This document shows positions 17,080 to 25,600 of a DNA stretch of 64,000 nucleotides, one piece after another. The stretch's first letter is position 1; every line of letters begins with the position of its first letter. The position numbers and the translations under genes are program-made. The stretch is from NCBI RefSeq assembly GCF_003388735.1, contig NZ_QUBQ01000001.1, forward strand, positions 806,001 through 870,000. The letters are read 5' to 3'. Below the pieces are notes generated by a model that saw only the letters and a list, made by a program, of their open reading frames with translations, ran no database searches and had not been told where the DNA came from. The DNA comes from Paenibacillus paeoniae. GTDB lineage: Bacteria; Bacillota; Bacilli; Paenibacillales; Paenibacillaceae.

Positions 17080-18297
17080 ATGAGGAAGCTAGCGCTAGTT
17101 GTTAGCGTGGCACTGCTTGCAGGACTAATTGTCTACTTATATGCCTTGAACAAGCAGCGCTTTGATCTCATTCGTGAATCCCCTCCACAGGAGACGATTG
17201 AACTGTGGGTGAGCACGCCCACGCTGGTCGAGCTGGCGGAGCAATATGAGAGCAAGAATGCCAATGTTCGAATCAAGACAAGGTATTTCTACAACGATGA
17301 TGTGCTGCTGGAAGAGCTGTATGGAGCCGTCTCGGCCGGAACACCACCGGATATTGCCGAGATTGGCTCCCGCTACGGCATTTTCCCGTTAATCGATATG
17401 AATCATATTGTGGAGCTGGGTAGTTTATTGCCCCCGGATTTACAACGTGATCTTTCGCCAGGCATTGCAAGCCGGTTCGAATACGCCGATAGACTGTGGG
17501 CATGGCCGCTCGGATATGCGATCCCGGTTTTATATTCCAATAAGAGCTTGCTGGAGTCCAATCGTTTCAATCTAGAGGGAGTTGACAGCTGGGAGCAATT
17601 ATGGCAATTTGCAACTGGGCTGATGGGGAAAACCAGGCAGGCGAACGCAGCAATATGGGGCGTTCATGCAGATATGCAGATGCCTTGGTATTTGATGACC
17701 ATGTATAGGCAGCATCATGCATCTACAGAAGGCCAGAACACCAAGAAGCTTACGATGGACGATTTCCCGGAATGGGAACGAGCTGTACGCACCTACAAGC
17801 TTATTCCGCCCTTAACCCATCAGCTTGCCGTCAGTCAATTCGTCAAGGGCGAGGGCGGGGTGCTGCTGAGTTCCTCAGAGAAGCTGCCATTCTACGAGAA
17901 GCTCATTGCCAAGAAATTCGAAATGGATGTGAGGGTGCTGCCAGGGATCGGCAGTCAGAGCAGTCAGCTATCAACAGATGGTAGTAGCTACGTGGCAGGA
18001 GGAACCGGGTTATCCCTGTTCCGAACGTCGCCTCATCAAGAAGAGAGTCTTGCTTTTATTCAATATTTGGCCCAGATGGAGCAAGTGGTTCAGTTCAGTC
18101 TAGGCACAGGCTATATACCTGCTCGCCAATCCGCCATGCAAAGCGAGCAGCTTCAGCGGCACTATACGCAGCAGCCGATTTACCGGATGATTGCGCAGGA
18201 GGGGGCAAGCAGTGGACGTATTCCTGTTGCGCGGACTGATCGCGAGCGCTGGCAGACACTGCAGAAAATACAGGAACAAATTGAAACGGAGCAATAG
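17080..18297 (+). CDS. Second extracellular solute-binding protein, UgpB-like, membrane-anchored
   Basis: 405 residues from ATG 17080 with AGGAGGGG at 17061-17068. The N-terminal hydrophobic stretch (about 4-22) has no lipobox cysteine, so the protein is either secreted or kept by an uncleaved anchor. The fold is a family 1 extracellular binding protein with IELWVSTPTLVELAEQY at the first strand, AGTPPDIAEIGS, and a late GTGYIPARQSA typical of the glycerol-3-phosphate binding protein UgpB. It could be an alternative binding protein for the importer or a sensing partner for the YesM kinase, as S. aureus HptA is for HptS. It is in the same operon as the transporter. Confidence 0.75.
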   Translation: MRKLALVVSVALLAGLIVYLYALNKQRFDLIRESPPQETIELWVSTPTLVELAEQYESKNANVRIKTRYFYNDDVLLEELYGAVSAGTPPDIAEIGSRYGIFPLIDMNHIVELGSLLPPDLQRDLSPGIASRFEYADRLWAWPLGYAIPVLYSNKSLLESNRFNLEGVDSWEQLWQFATGLMGKTRQANAAIWGVHADMQMPWYLMTMYRQHHASTEGQNTKKLTMDDFPEWERAVRTYKLIPPLTHQLAVSQFVKGEGGVLLSSSEKLPFYEKLIAKKFEMDVRVLPGIGSQSSQLSTDGSSYVAGGTGLSLFRTSPHQEESLAFIQYLAQMEQVVQFSLGTGYIPARQSAMQSEQLQRHYTQQPIYRMIAQEGASSGRIPVARTDRERWQTLQKIQEQIETEQ

Positions 18298-18301
18298 CAG
18301 G

Positions 18302-19129
18302 ATGAAAATCATAGAAGTCAGCTCAACCTCCAAAACAGGCCGGGAAGAAACAAATGAGGATACCTGGTGTTTCACTGAGCACTACGTTTGTGTGATAGAC
18401 GGTGCCACCGATCTCTCTGGTCGCCGCTTTCAAGGCGATACTCCAGGACGAACAATAGCGCAGTGGATTAAGCAAGCTGTAACGGAGCTGCGACCTCAGG
18501 CTGATATAGAAGAGATTATGGAACAGATTCATGCTGCGCTGCAGGAGCACTATAAGAAACAGGGGCTATACGACTCTCTGCTAGATTCGGAGTCAGGACG
18601 CCCTTCTGCCTCGATGGCGCTGTACAGCCGTTACCATCATTGTGTATGGCTAATTGGCGATTGTCAGTGCATGGTGGATGGAATGCTGCATGAGAATGGC
18701 AAGGAGGCTGACCATATACTGGCGGCTGCCAGGGCGTTGTTTCTGGAGTCAGAGCTTGCCAGTGGAAAGACGGTGGAGCAGCTTGCAGAGCATGATACTG
18801 GATTTGCAGCTATCGTTCCCTTTCTCCGCCAGCACTTTGCACTACGTAATCAATCGGCAGACTACCAATATGCCTATGGCGAAATAACGGGCTTCGGATT
18901 TATTCGCTCCTTGTCGAAGACGGTTCTATTGCCGCCATCTGCATCTTCACTAGTGCTTGCTTCTGACGGCTATCCGGAGCTGAAATCTGAGCTTGCGGCT
19001 GCCGAACAGGTTTTGCAGGAACTGCTTACGCATGACCCGTTATGTATGGGAGAGCGCAAGCAGGTCAAGGGCCGAATGAAAGGAAATGTATCTTATGATG
19101 ATCGAACATATCTCCGAGTTGGATTCTAA
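18302..19129 (+). CDS. PP2C-like metal-dependent phosphatase domain protein
   Basis: 275 residues from ATG 18302; GGAG lies 10 nt upstream. The sequence carries the spaced PP2C metal-binding acids: REETNEDTW near the N-terminus, VIDGATDLSG for the DG motif, WLIGDCQCMVDG for the usual GDSR segment, LVLASDGYPE for SDG, and SYDDRTYLRV in place of the terminal DNxT. A standard serine/threonine phosphatase is about 240-260 residues, so this is a complete single domain, though with altered loops. Its place between a phosphosugar-type importer and phosphopentomutase suggests a metabolic or regulatory phosphatase in that pathway; the substrate is unknown. The deoB start lies within its last 35 bp. 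Confidence 0.65.
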   Translation: MKIIEVSSTSKTGREETNEDTWCFTEHYVCVIDGATDLSGRRFQGDTPGRTIAQWIKQAVTELRPQADIEEIMEQIHAALQEHYKKQGLYDSLLDSESGRPSASMALYSRYHHCVWLIGDCQCMVDGMLHENGKEADHILAAARALFLESELASGKTVEQLAEHDTGFAAIVPFLRQHFALRNQSADYQYAYGEITGFGFIRSLSKTVLLPPSASSLVLASDGYPELKSELAAAEQVLQELLTHDPLCMGERKQVKGRMKGNVSYDDRTYLRVGF

Positions 19130-20330
19130 AGATAAGGGTCGATTTAGGTTCCGTCGGATAGCACTAATTGTTCTCGATAGTGCAGGCATAGGCGAGCTGC
19201 CAGATGCCGCACAGTTCGGTGATACAGGTGCGCATACACTAGGTCATATCATCGAGCGGGTGGATCGTGTCAAGCTCCCTAATTTGCGCAGCATGGGTCT
19301 AGGCAACATTGCTCCGCTGGGGTCTTGGGAGCCGGCTGCTGCATCTACAGCTGCCTACGGCAAGATGGCAGAAGTATCAGCAGGGAAGGATACGCTCACA
19401 GGCCACTGGGAATTGGCAGGGCTCCAAACTAGTGTGCCTTTCCGAACATTCGCAGACGGGTTTCCTGCGGCATTAATGGAAGAGCTGGAACGTCAAACAG
19501 GAAGAGCGGTAATCGGAAATAAGGCGGCTAGTGGTATGGCGATATTAGAGGAGTTGGGTCCCGAGCAGATAGAGAGTGGAGCATGGATCGTGTATACATC
19601 AGCCGACAGTGTTCTCCAAATCGCCGCCCACGAAGGGGTCATTCCGCTAGAAGAGCTCTATCATGCTTGCGAGATCGCCAGAGCATTAACGCTGGGCGAG
19701 CCCTATGCGCTCGGACGGATTATTGCCCGGCCATATACGGGCGAGCCGGGAGCATTCGTGCGGACAGCCGGCCGTCATGATTACGCCGTGAAACCTCCCG
19801 AGCCGACGGTTCTGAATGCACTGCAGAATGCTGGTCTTGATGTACTTTCAGTAGGCAAGATCAGCGATATCTTTGACGGTGAAGGCATTAGTGCCTCTTA
19901 TCCAACTGCTAACAATGCTGAGGGAATTGAACGGACGATAGAGCTGTTAGCTCAACCCTTCACCGGATTACTGTTTACGAACCTGGTTGACTTCGATTCC
20001 TTGTATGGGCATCGACGTGATGTGGAGGGCTACGCGCAATTATTGGAGGCGTTTGATCTTAAGCTCCCTGCCATCATGAGCAGTCTAGATGAGAATGACC
20101 TGCTCATCATTACGGCGGATCATGGCAATGACCCGACACATTCAGGTACAGATCATACTAGAGAATATGTTCCGCTGCTTGTATATAGCCCTTCACTGAC
20201 TGGAGGCACGAATCTCGGAGTCAGGCGAACATTTGCCGATGTGGCAGCTACCATTGCTGACAATTTCAGTGTAGCGGCTAAACGCGGAATTAGTTTCCTA
20301 GGAGAATTACGGGATATTAGCGACCAATGA
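19095..20330 (+). CDS. deoB: Phosphopentomutase (DeoB)
   Basis: About 411 residues from ATG 19095; an ATG at 19086 in the same frame is possible, and AAAGGAAA (19078-19085) favours the later ones. It interconverts ribose-1-phosphate or deoxyribose-1-phosphate with the 5-phosphates. Alkaline-phosphatase-superfamily metal motifs are present: VLDSAGIGELPDAAQFGDTG near the N-terminus, KDTLTGHWE with the expected nucleophile threonine, NLVDFDSLYGHRRD, and TADHGNDPT followed by GTDHTREYVP near the C-terminus. The first 15 or so residues are an extra basic N-terminal tail. It is normally found with nucleoside salvage genes; here it is at the end of an uptake operon, suggesting a pentose-phosphate compound as substrate. 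Confidence 0.93.
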   Translation: MMIEHISELDSKDKGRFRFRRIALIVLDSAGIGELPDAAQFGDTGAHTLGHIIERVDRVKLPNLRSMGLGNIAPLGSWEPAAASTAAYGKMAEVSAGKDTLTGHWELAGLQTSVPFRTFADGFPAALMEELERQTGRAVIGNKAASGMAILEELGPEQIESGAWIVYTSADSVLQIAAHEGVIPLEELYHACEIARALTLGEPYALGRIIARPYTGEPGAFVRTAGRHDYAVKPPEPTVLNALQNAGLDVLSVGKISDIFDGEGISASYPTANNAEGIERTIELLAQPFTGLLFTNLVDFDSLYGHRRDVEGYAQLLEAFDLKLPAIMSSLDENDLLIITADHGNDPTHSGTDHTREYVPLLVYSPSLTGGTNLGVRRTFADVAATIADNFSVAAKRGISFLGELRDISDQ

Positions 20331-20357
20331 CATAATACTATTCTGGCTCATAACAGA

Positions 20358-20433
20358 AATCAGTGCTTGACGACCGGTATTCTCGTCGATTGTAATCGCC
20401 ATCGGCTGTTGGCCTGACTGTCAAGCACTGATT
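20358..20433. repeat. 14-bp perfect inverted repeat around a 48-bp loop
   Basis: AATCAGTGCTTGAC (20358-20371) is complementary to GTCAAGCACTGATT (20420-20433). The loop contains smaller complementary pieces such as GCCA/TGGC. A weak T-stretch (CTCTTTTT, 20446-20453) follows, so it may act as a long-loop terminator after deoB, or be a small palindromic element. It occupies the gap between deoB and the next promoter. Confidence 0.6.
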
Positions 20434-20475
20434 ATTTGAGGGATCTCTTTTTACAAAATTTATAAAAAAATGGAC

Positions 20476-20503
20476 TTGACTACTAGTTGCTTCCGCATAT
20501 ACA
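20476..20503 (+). promoter_or_regulatory. Sigma-A-like promoter of the GT2 gene
   Basis: TTGACT (20476-20481) and TATACA (20498-20503) have a 16-bp spacer, 30 bp before the glycosyltransferase start. Confidence 0.5.
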
Positions 20504-20533
20504 CTGACCTTGATTTGAGAGTGCCAATCTTGA

Positions 20534-21613
20534 ATGAATGGAGTGGAGCGAGTGGAGCAGCTAGTAAGCATCGTGATGCCTACCTACAACCGGGCGAAGA
20601 TTATCTCAGGCGCTATCGAGTCGATCGTACGTCAGCCTTATTCGAACTGGGAGCTTATCGTTGTAGATGATCGCAGCATAGATGATACAGAAGCCGTTAT
20701 CGGGGAATGGATGCACAGAGATGCCAGAATTCGGTACGTGCGCAATGAGCGGTCAAAAGGGCCGGGTGGCGCGCGGAACACGGGCATGCTGGCGGCGAGG
20801 GGCGAATATTTGGCCTTTCTGGATTCCGATGACGAATGGTTTCCGGGCCATCTGGGCGACAGCATGAACGTACATGCCCTTACAGGGGCCGATGTCACCT
20901 TTGCTCTTTGGGTGGAGCGGCATGGGGAGGTAGAATCCTACAACTTCGATAATGAAGTAGAACGCCAGTTGCTGAATAAGATGAGGACATCGTTCGATAC
21001 GAGAAACGACGGGGAGATCATTATATGTGAGGAAGGGCTGTTTGAAGCGTTCCTGTCGCATACCCGCAATTTTTTTCAGCTCAATACGATGGTATTCCGG
21101 CGAGAGCTGCTGGATGAAGTCGGGTTGATCAACGAGGAGTTTCATTTGGGAGAAGATACAACCTATTTGCTCCGATTCTTTGACCATTACCGGATCGCCC
21201 TGCAGACGAAGCCTCATTCCGTTTATCAGGAATCGCCGGACAGTCTCTATTTCTTTTGCGATCGCTGGCTATTAGATCCCGATACCATTCATCTTCACGA
21301 AGAGATCTATGCCAAAATAGAAGGCCTCAGCTTCAAATCGATCAAGGTGCGCGAGCATATTCGCGAATTAATTGTGCAATCCGACTCGATCAGCCACAAA
21401 TCGAAGCAGCTCTTGTATATGGATATCGGCATCGCCAGCAAATATTACACCCTGGGCTATTTGAACCGTCACGACCGCAAAAAGGCGCTTCAATATTGCC
21501 GCCAATCCATCCGCAGCAAAGTTACGATCTTTAATCTCCTGTTATACGTGAAGCTGTTATTTTCCAGTAGGAAAGGGAGTGCTTTTTTACAAAAGGCTCT
21601 TAATCTTTGGTAG
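20534..21613 (+). CDS. GT2 family glycosyltransferase
   Basis: 359 residues from ATG 20534; an in-frame GTG at 20552, with GGAG 8 nt upstream and a product beginning MEQLVSIVMP, is an equally good start. The GT-A fold is clear: VSIVMPTYNRA, ELIVVDDRSIDDTEAVI, PGGARNTGMLAARGEYLAFL followed by DSDDEW as the metal-binding DXD, and a later NEEFHLGEDTTYLLRFFDHY as the acceptor-side acidic motif. No membrane helix is seen. It stands alone with its own promoter between the uptake operon and the NRPS cluster. A role in glycosylating a surface polymer or the cluster product is possible; nothing in the sequence decides between them. Confidence 0.85.
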   Translation: MNGVERVEQLVSIVMPTYNRAKIISGAIESIVRQPYSNWELIVVDDRSIDDTEAVIGEWMHRDARIRYVRNERSKGPGGARNTGMLAARGEYLAFLDSDDEWFPGHLGDSMNVHALTGADVTFALWVERHGEVESYNFDNEVERQLLNKMRTSFDTRNDGEIIICEEGLFEAFLSHTRNFFQLNTMVFRRELLDEVGLINEEFHLGEDTTYLLRFFDHYRIALQTKPHSVYQESPDSLYFFCDRWLLDPDTIHLHEEIYAKIEGLSFKSIKVREHIRELIVQSDSISHKSKQLLYMDIGIASKYYTLGYLNRHDRKKALQYCRQSIRSKVTIFNLLLYVKLLFSSRKGSAFLQKALNLW

Positions 21614-22191
21614 TCCCTACTTGTAAATAATAGAATTTCCCCCTCTTTTGATACGATTATCACCCTTACGCAAGTGGACAATTACCTCTACTATAGGGGT
21701 TAAGGATGCAAGAATTTTCGTGGGTATATATCATTTTTCTGATATATATATCATTTTTTGCATCTGAAACCTGCACATTGACAACTGCATGAGCTTTTTT
21801 ATTTTTGCAACAACGCTTTAACCCATCACCGCTACACACAATTACATTGTTCTGCCTCACAGTGAACACTCTCATCAGGAGTAGACTTCATCAATGTTTA
21901 GTACATTCTCCACGTTAATGCTTTCGAATACCCTAATCAACATGACCTCACCCATTCTGCAAGACCCTCTCACTATCACGAACTCACCTGCTCAGCATGA
22001 TCAACCTTCCGTTTACTACGTTACCCATTATGATTTAATGCTTTCATTTTTTGGTTTACCAGAGAGAATTACGGTAGATTTGCTGGTTGAATGTTCGTTA
22101 ATAAGAAGTATCTGTTAATGTCGTTCGTTATAAGAGGTTTGTTTAGGCTTCATTTCTTTTTTAGAGACCACCCCACAAGGAGAGTGTATTT
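21614..22191 (+). other. 578-bp AT-rich intergenic region upstream of the NRPS cluster
   Basis: I find no convincing gene here. It holds a 7-bp inverted repeat GATGCAA/TTGCATC (21705-21711 and 21758-21764) enclosing two copies of TATATATCATTTTT and the perfect palindrome GATATATATATC (21741-21752). Closer to panD are two near-copies of GTTCGTTA(A)TAAG. The cluster promoter should lie in the last 120 bp, but no good -35/-10 pair stands out; TTGAAT (22087) with TATCTG (22109) is the best I see. A 74-codon open frame from 21894 has no recognisable features. Confidence 0.6.
22093..22134 (+). promoter_or_regulatory. Imperfect direct repeat upstream of panD, candidate regulator site
   Basis: GTTCGTTAATAAG (22093-22105) and GTTCGTTATAAG (22123-22134) recur with a 30-bp period, close to three helical turns. 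They lie 58-99 bp before the panD start, where a regulator of the cluster would act. No regulator gene is present inside the cluster. Confidence 0.35.
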
Positions 22192-22575
22192 ATGTTCAGA
22201 GAGATGCACAAGTCCAAAATCCACCGTGCAGTCGTCACGGAAGCGAATTTGAATTATGTAGGAAGCATTACGATCGATCAAGATATTTTGGATGCATCGA
22301 ACATTTTGGAGAACGAAAAAGTGCAGGTCGTCAATATAAATAACGGAGCGAGACTCGAAACCTATGTCATAACAGGTCCAAGAGGCTCGGGTATGATTTG
22401 CCTGAATGGCGCTGCTGCAAGGCTTGTACAGCCGGGAGACCGCGTCATTATTATCTCGTACGCGATGATGGAAGAGTCCGTTGCGCGCACCTATCGTCCG
22501 CATGTCGTCATTATGGACGATCAGAATCGGATCGTAACGGAGGAGTATCAGGAATTGCATTCCACAACGGTGTGA
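22192..22575 (+). CDS. panD: Aspartate 1-decarboxylase (PanD), first gene of the NRPS cluster
   Basis: 127 residues, normal length. PanD is made as a pro-enzyme that self-cleaves at Gly24-Ser25 in YVGSITID, converting Ser25 to the pyruvoyl group that decarboxylates L-aspartate to beta-alanine. The start ([18 protein letters not shown], with the conserved Lys9), the [11 protein letters not shown] segment and [17 protein letters not shown] are all family hallmarks. AAGGAGAG precedes the ATG. panB and panC are absent; the NRPS gene begins about 28 bp downstream on the same strand. That context says the beta-alanine serves the assembly line (as a building block, or to raise phosphopantetheine supply) rather than ordinary pantothenate synthesis. 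Confidence 0.93.
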   Translation: MFREMHKSKIHRAVVTEANLNYVGSITIDQDILDASNILENEKVQVVNINNGARLETYVITGPRGSGMICLNGAAARLVQPGDRVIIISYAMMEESVARTYRPHVVIMDDQNRIVTEEYQELHSTTV

Positions 22576-22603
22576 CAAAAAGTCGAATCGGGGGATGCCA
22601 AAT

Positions 22604-25600
22604 ATGAATAACATCCATAATTTGACCGGCGTTTTACTGGCTCGCGAACAAAGTGAAGCGGGTATTCGGTTTTGCGAAAGCGGCCAAGAACGCTTTTTGT
22701 CTTATGGCAGCTTGCTGGCTTCAGCTGGCAGGGCGCTGCAGGTACTTCACGATCAAGGTCTTCGGGCAGGCGACTTTGCTGTTATGCAGACAGAAGAGAA
22801 CGAGCCGTTTATCCTTCTATTCTGGGCTTGCGTGCTGGGGGGGATTATTCCTGTTCCGGTGACGGCGGCGAGGACGGACGAAGGCCGTCATAAGCTGATT
22901 CAGGTGTGGAAGCAGCTGGAATCGCCAAGATTGCTTTGCGATGAGGCGCTTTGGCCAGGCATTCAAGGCTACGCTTTGAAGCAAGGGGAGGAAGAGGCGG
23001 CAGCACAACTGGATTCCGGCAGCATTTCGATCGCAGCGTTACTGGAAGCAGCTTTTGACATAGAAGGGCGTCAGGCGGCGCTATATGATGCTGCTGAGAG
23101 CGACATCGCCTTTATCCAATTCACTTCCGGCTCCACAGGAGACCCGAAGGGCGTCGTGCTGACGCATGGCAACCTGCTATCCAATATGCGCGCCATTCAG
23201 TTTGGCGCACATTCGACGGAACTGGATTCATCGCTCAGCTGGCTACCCTTGACGCATGATATGGGGCTAATTGGGTTCCATCTATCCCCGCTCCTATGCG
23301 GGATGAACCAGCTGCATTTGCCAACCTCGACATTTGTGCTTCATCCCATGAAATGGCTGGAGCTGACCAACCGCCATCGGGTTACTTGTCTGTCTTCGCC
23401 GAATTTTGGTTATGTTCATTTTCTCCAGCACTGGAAGCCGGAAGGTGCGGCGGAGTGGGATTTATCCTGCGTTAGGCTGATCTTCAATGGTGCGGAGCCG
23501 ATATCAGCTGCCCATTGCCGTGATTTTCTGGAGGCCATGCAGCCGTATGGTTTAAAGCAAAATTGTATCTTTCCCGTATACGGGCTGGCTGAGGCGAGTC
23601 TTGCCGTTACCTTCCCGGGCACCGAGGAACGTCTAAATACCATTAAGCTAGAGCGCAAGTCTCTTGCGATTGGAGAGCCGCTGCAACTGGCTGCGCCGGA
23701 TGATCACACCGCTATCGAGATTGTTGAGCTGGGATCTACCGTACAGGAGTGCGAAGTGCAGATTTGCACCGAGACGGGCGAGCTTTCGGAAGAAGGAAGC
23801 GTAGGTTTAATTCATATTAGAGGGCGCAACGTAACCTCAGGTTACTATAAGCGTCCTGATGTAAACGAGCAAATCATCACGCCAGAGGGCTGGCTGAATA
23901 CGGGTGATTTGGGTTTCATGCTGAATGGACGTTTATATGTGACCGGCCGTATGAAGGACGTCATTTTCGTCAACGGGCAAAATGTTTATCCGCATGACCT
24001 GGAGGCGTTGATCAGTGTTCTAAAGGGAGCCGAAATAGGGAAAACGGCGATCACCGCCGTTCAGGATGAAATGACCAAGCGGGACGCAATCGCGGTGTTT
24101 ATTCAATACCGCGGCAAGACACCCGCATTTTTGCAGGTAGCAGCAGATGTGAGAAAGCTGCTGAACAGATCGGCTGGTCTGGAAGTAGCCTATGTTGTGC
24201 CAATTCGGCGCATTCCGAAAACGACCTCTGGCAAAATCCAGCGCTACGTACTCGCTGAGGCGCTCCAGGAAGGATCGTTCGCAGAGGTGCTGGCTGAAAT
24301 CGCGGAGTTCGAAGCGGCAGCTGCAATGGAGATGGAGCAAGCTGATGCGGCGGGCGCGGAATCAAGTCTGGATTCCGGCTTGGAGTCCGTGACGGAAACC
24401 GAGCAGCAGGTGATGTCTATATGGCGTGAAGTGCTGGGGAAGAATCACATTAGCCGTAAGGACAGCTTTCTGGAGCAAGGGGGTAATTCGCTGAAGGCAG
24501 CGTATGCCGCTGCCAGCCTTCAAGAGCAATTCGGAGTTGAGCTTACGCTCACCGAGCTGTTTCTGCATGATTCGGTAGAGGCGCTGGCCGCTTTGCTGGA
24601 TCACAAAGCGAAGGATCATGGAGATGCCGATAAGTCTGCGGCGCAACCGTTGACCAAATCGGAGGAGCGAGCGTATTATCCGGCGACTTCTGCACAGAAG
24701 CGGCTGTTTATTTTGGAAGAGCTGAATCCGGGACTGCTCAATTATCACTTGCCGTTTGCGATCGAAGTGAATGGCCCGATTGATAGTGAGCGATTCAGCG
24801 ATGCATGGAAAGCGCTGATGCGTCGTCATCCGTCGCTTCGAACTTCTTTCTTCATGGAGGAAGACGCTGTCATGCAGCGCATTGAAGAAGCGCTGGAGCT
24901 GCCGTTAGCAGTTGTTGACGGAAGCGGCTGGTCCGATTCGGAACTGGCGATGCGTCAGCTTGATTTCCTGAAGCCTTATCGTTTGGAGCAAGCGCCACTG
25001 TTCCGTATGGAGCTAGTGCTGAGGAAACGTGAGTCCAGCGTGCTGCTGCTGGATATGCATCATATCATTACCGACGGCACGTCAATGGGGATATTGATGC
25101 GTGATCTTGCGGCTTTGTACGATGGATCAGCACTTCAATCATTGAGAATTCATAGCGGTGACATCGCGTTATGGGAGGAATCGCGAAGGAGCAGCGGCGG
25201 GCTGGATCGCCAGCAGCACGATTGGCGTGAAGCCTACCGAGACGGCGTGCCGTCTTCTGTCATTCCCACAACCCGCTCAAGACCGCAAGCTCCAAGCTAT
25301 CGCGGAGCTATTGAACGGTTCGAGCTTGAGTCGGCGCTTGCTGGAGAGCTCCGTGCATTGGCTGAACGTCAAGGCGTAACCCTGTACACGGTGCTGCTTT
25401 CGGTATATTACGCGCTGCTTTCCAAATATACCGGAGAATCCGATCTGGTTGTCGGAACAGCCGCCGCTAGAAGGATGAGACTAGAGCAGCGGCATGTTGT
25501 CGGAATGTTCATCAATATGGTTCCGATTCGTCTTCGCAGCGAGAGCGGGATGCCATTCGATCAATGGCTGAAGCGCGCTAATGGGGATGCGCTTGCGGCT

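Noticed and set aside
21894-22118. 74-codon open frame before panD as a small peptide gene
   Set aside because: It has a possible AGGAG site but low-complexity composition, no recognisable motif, and lies in AT-rich regulatory DNA.
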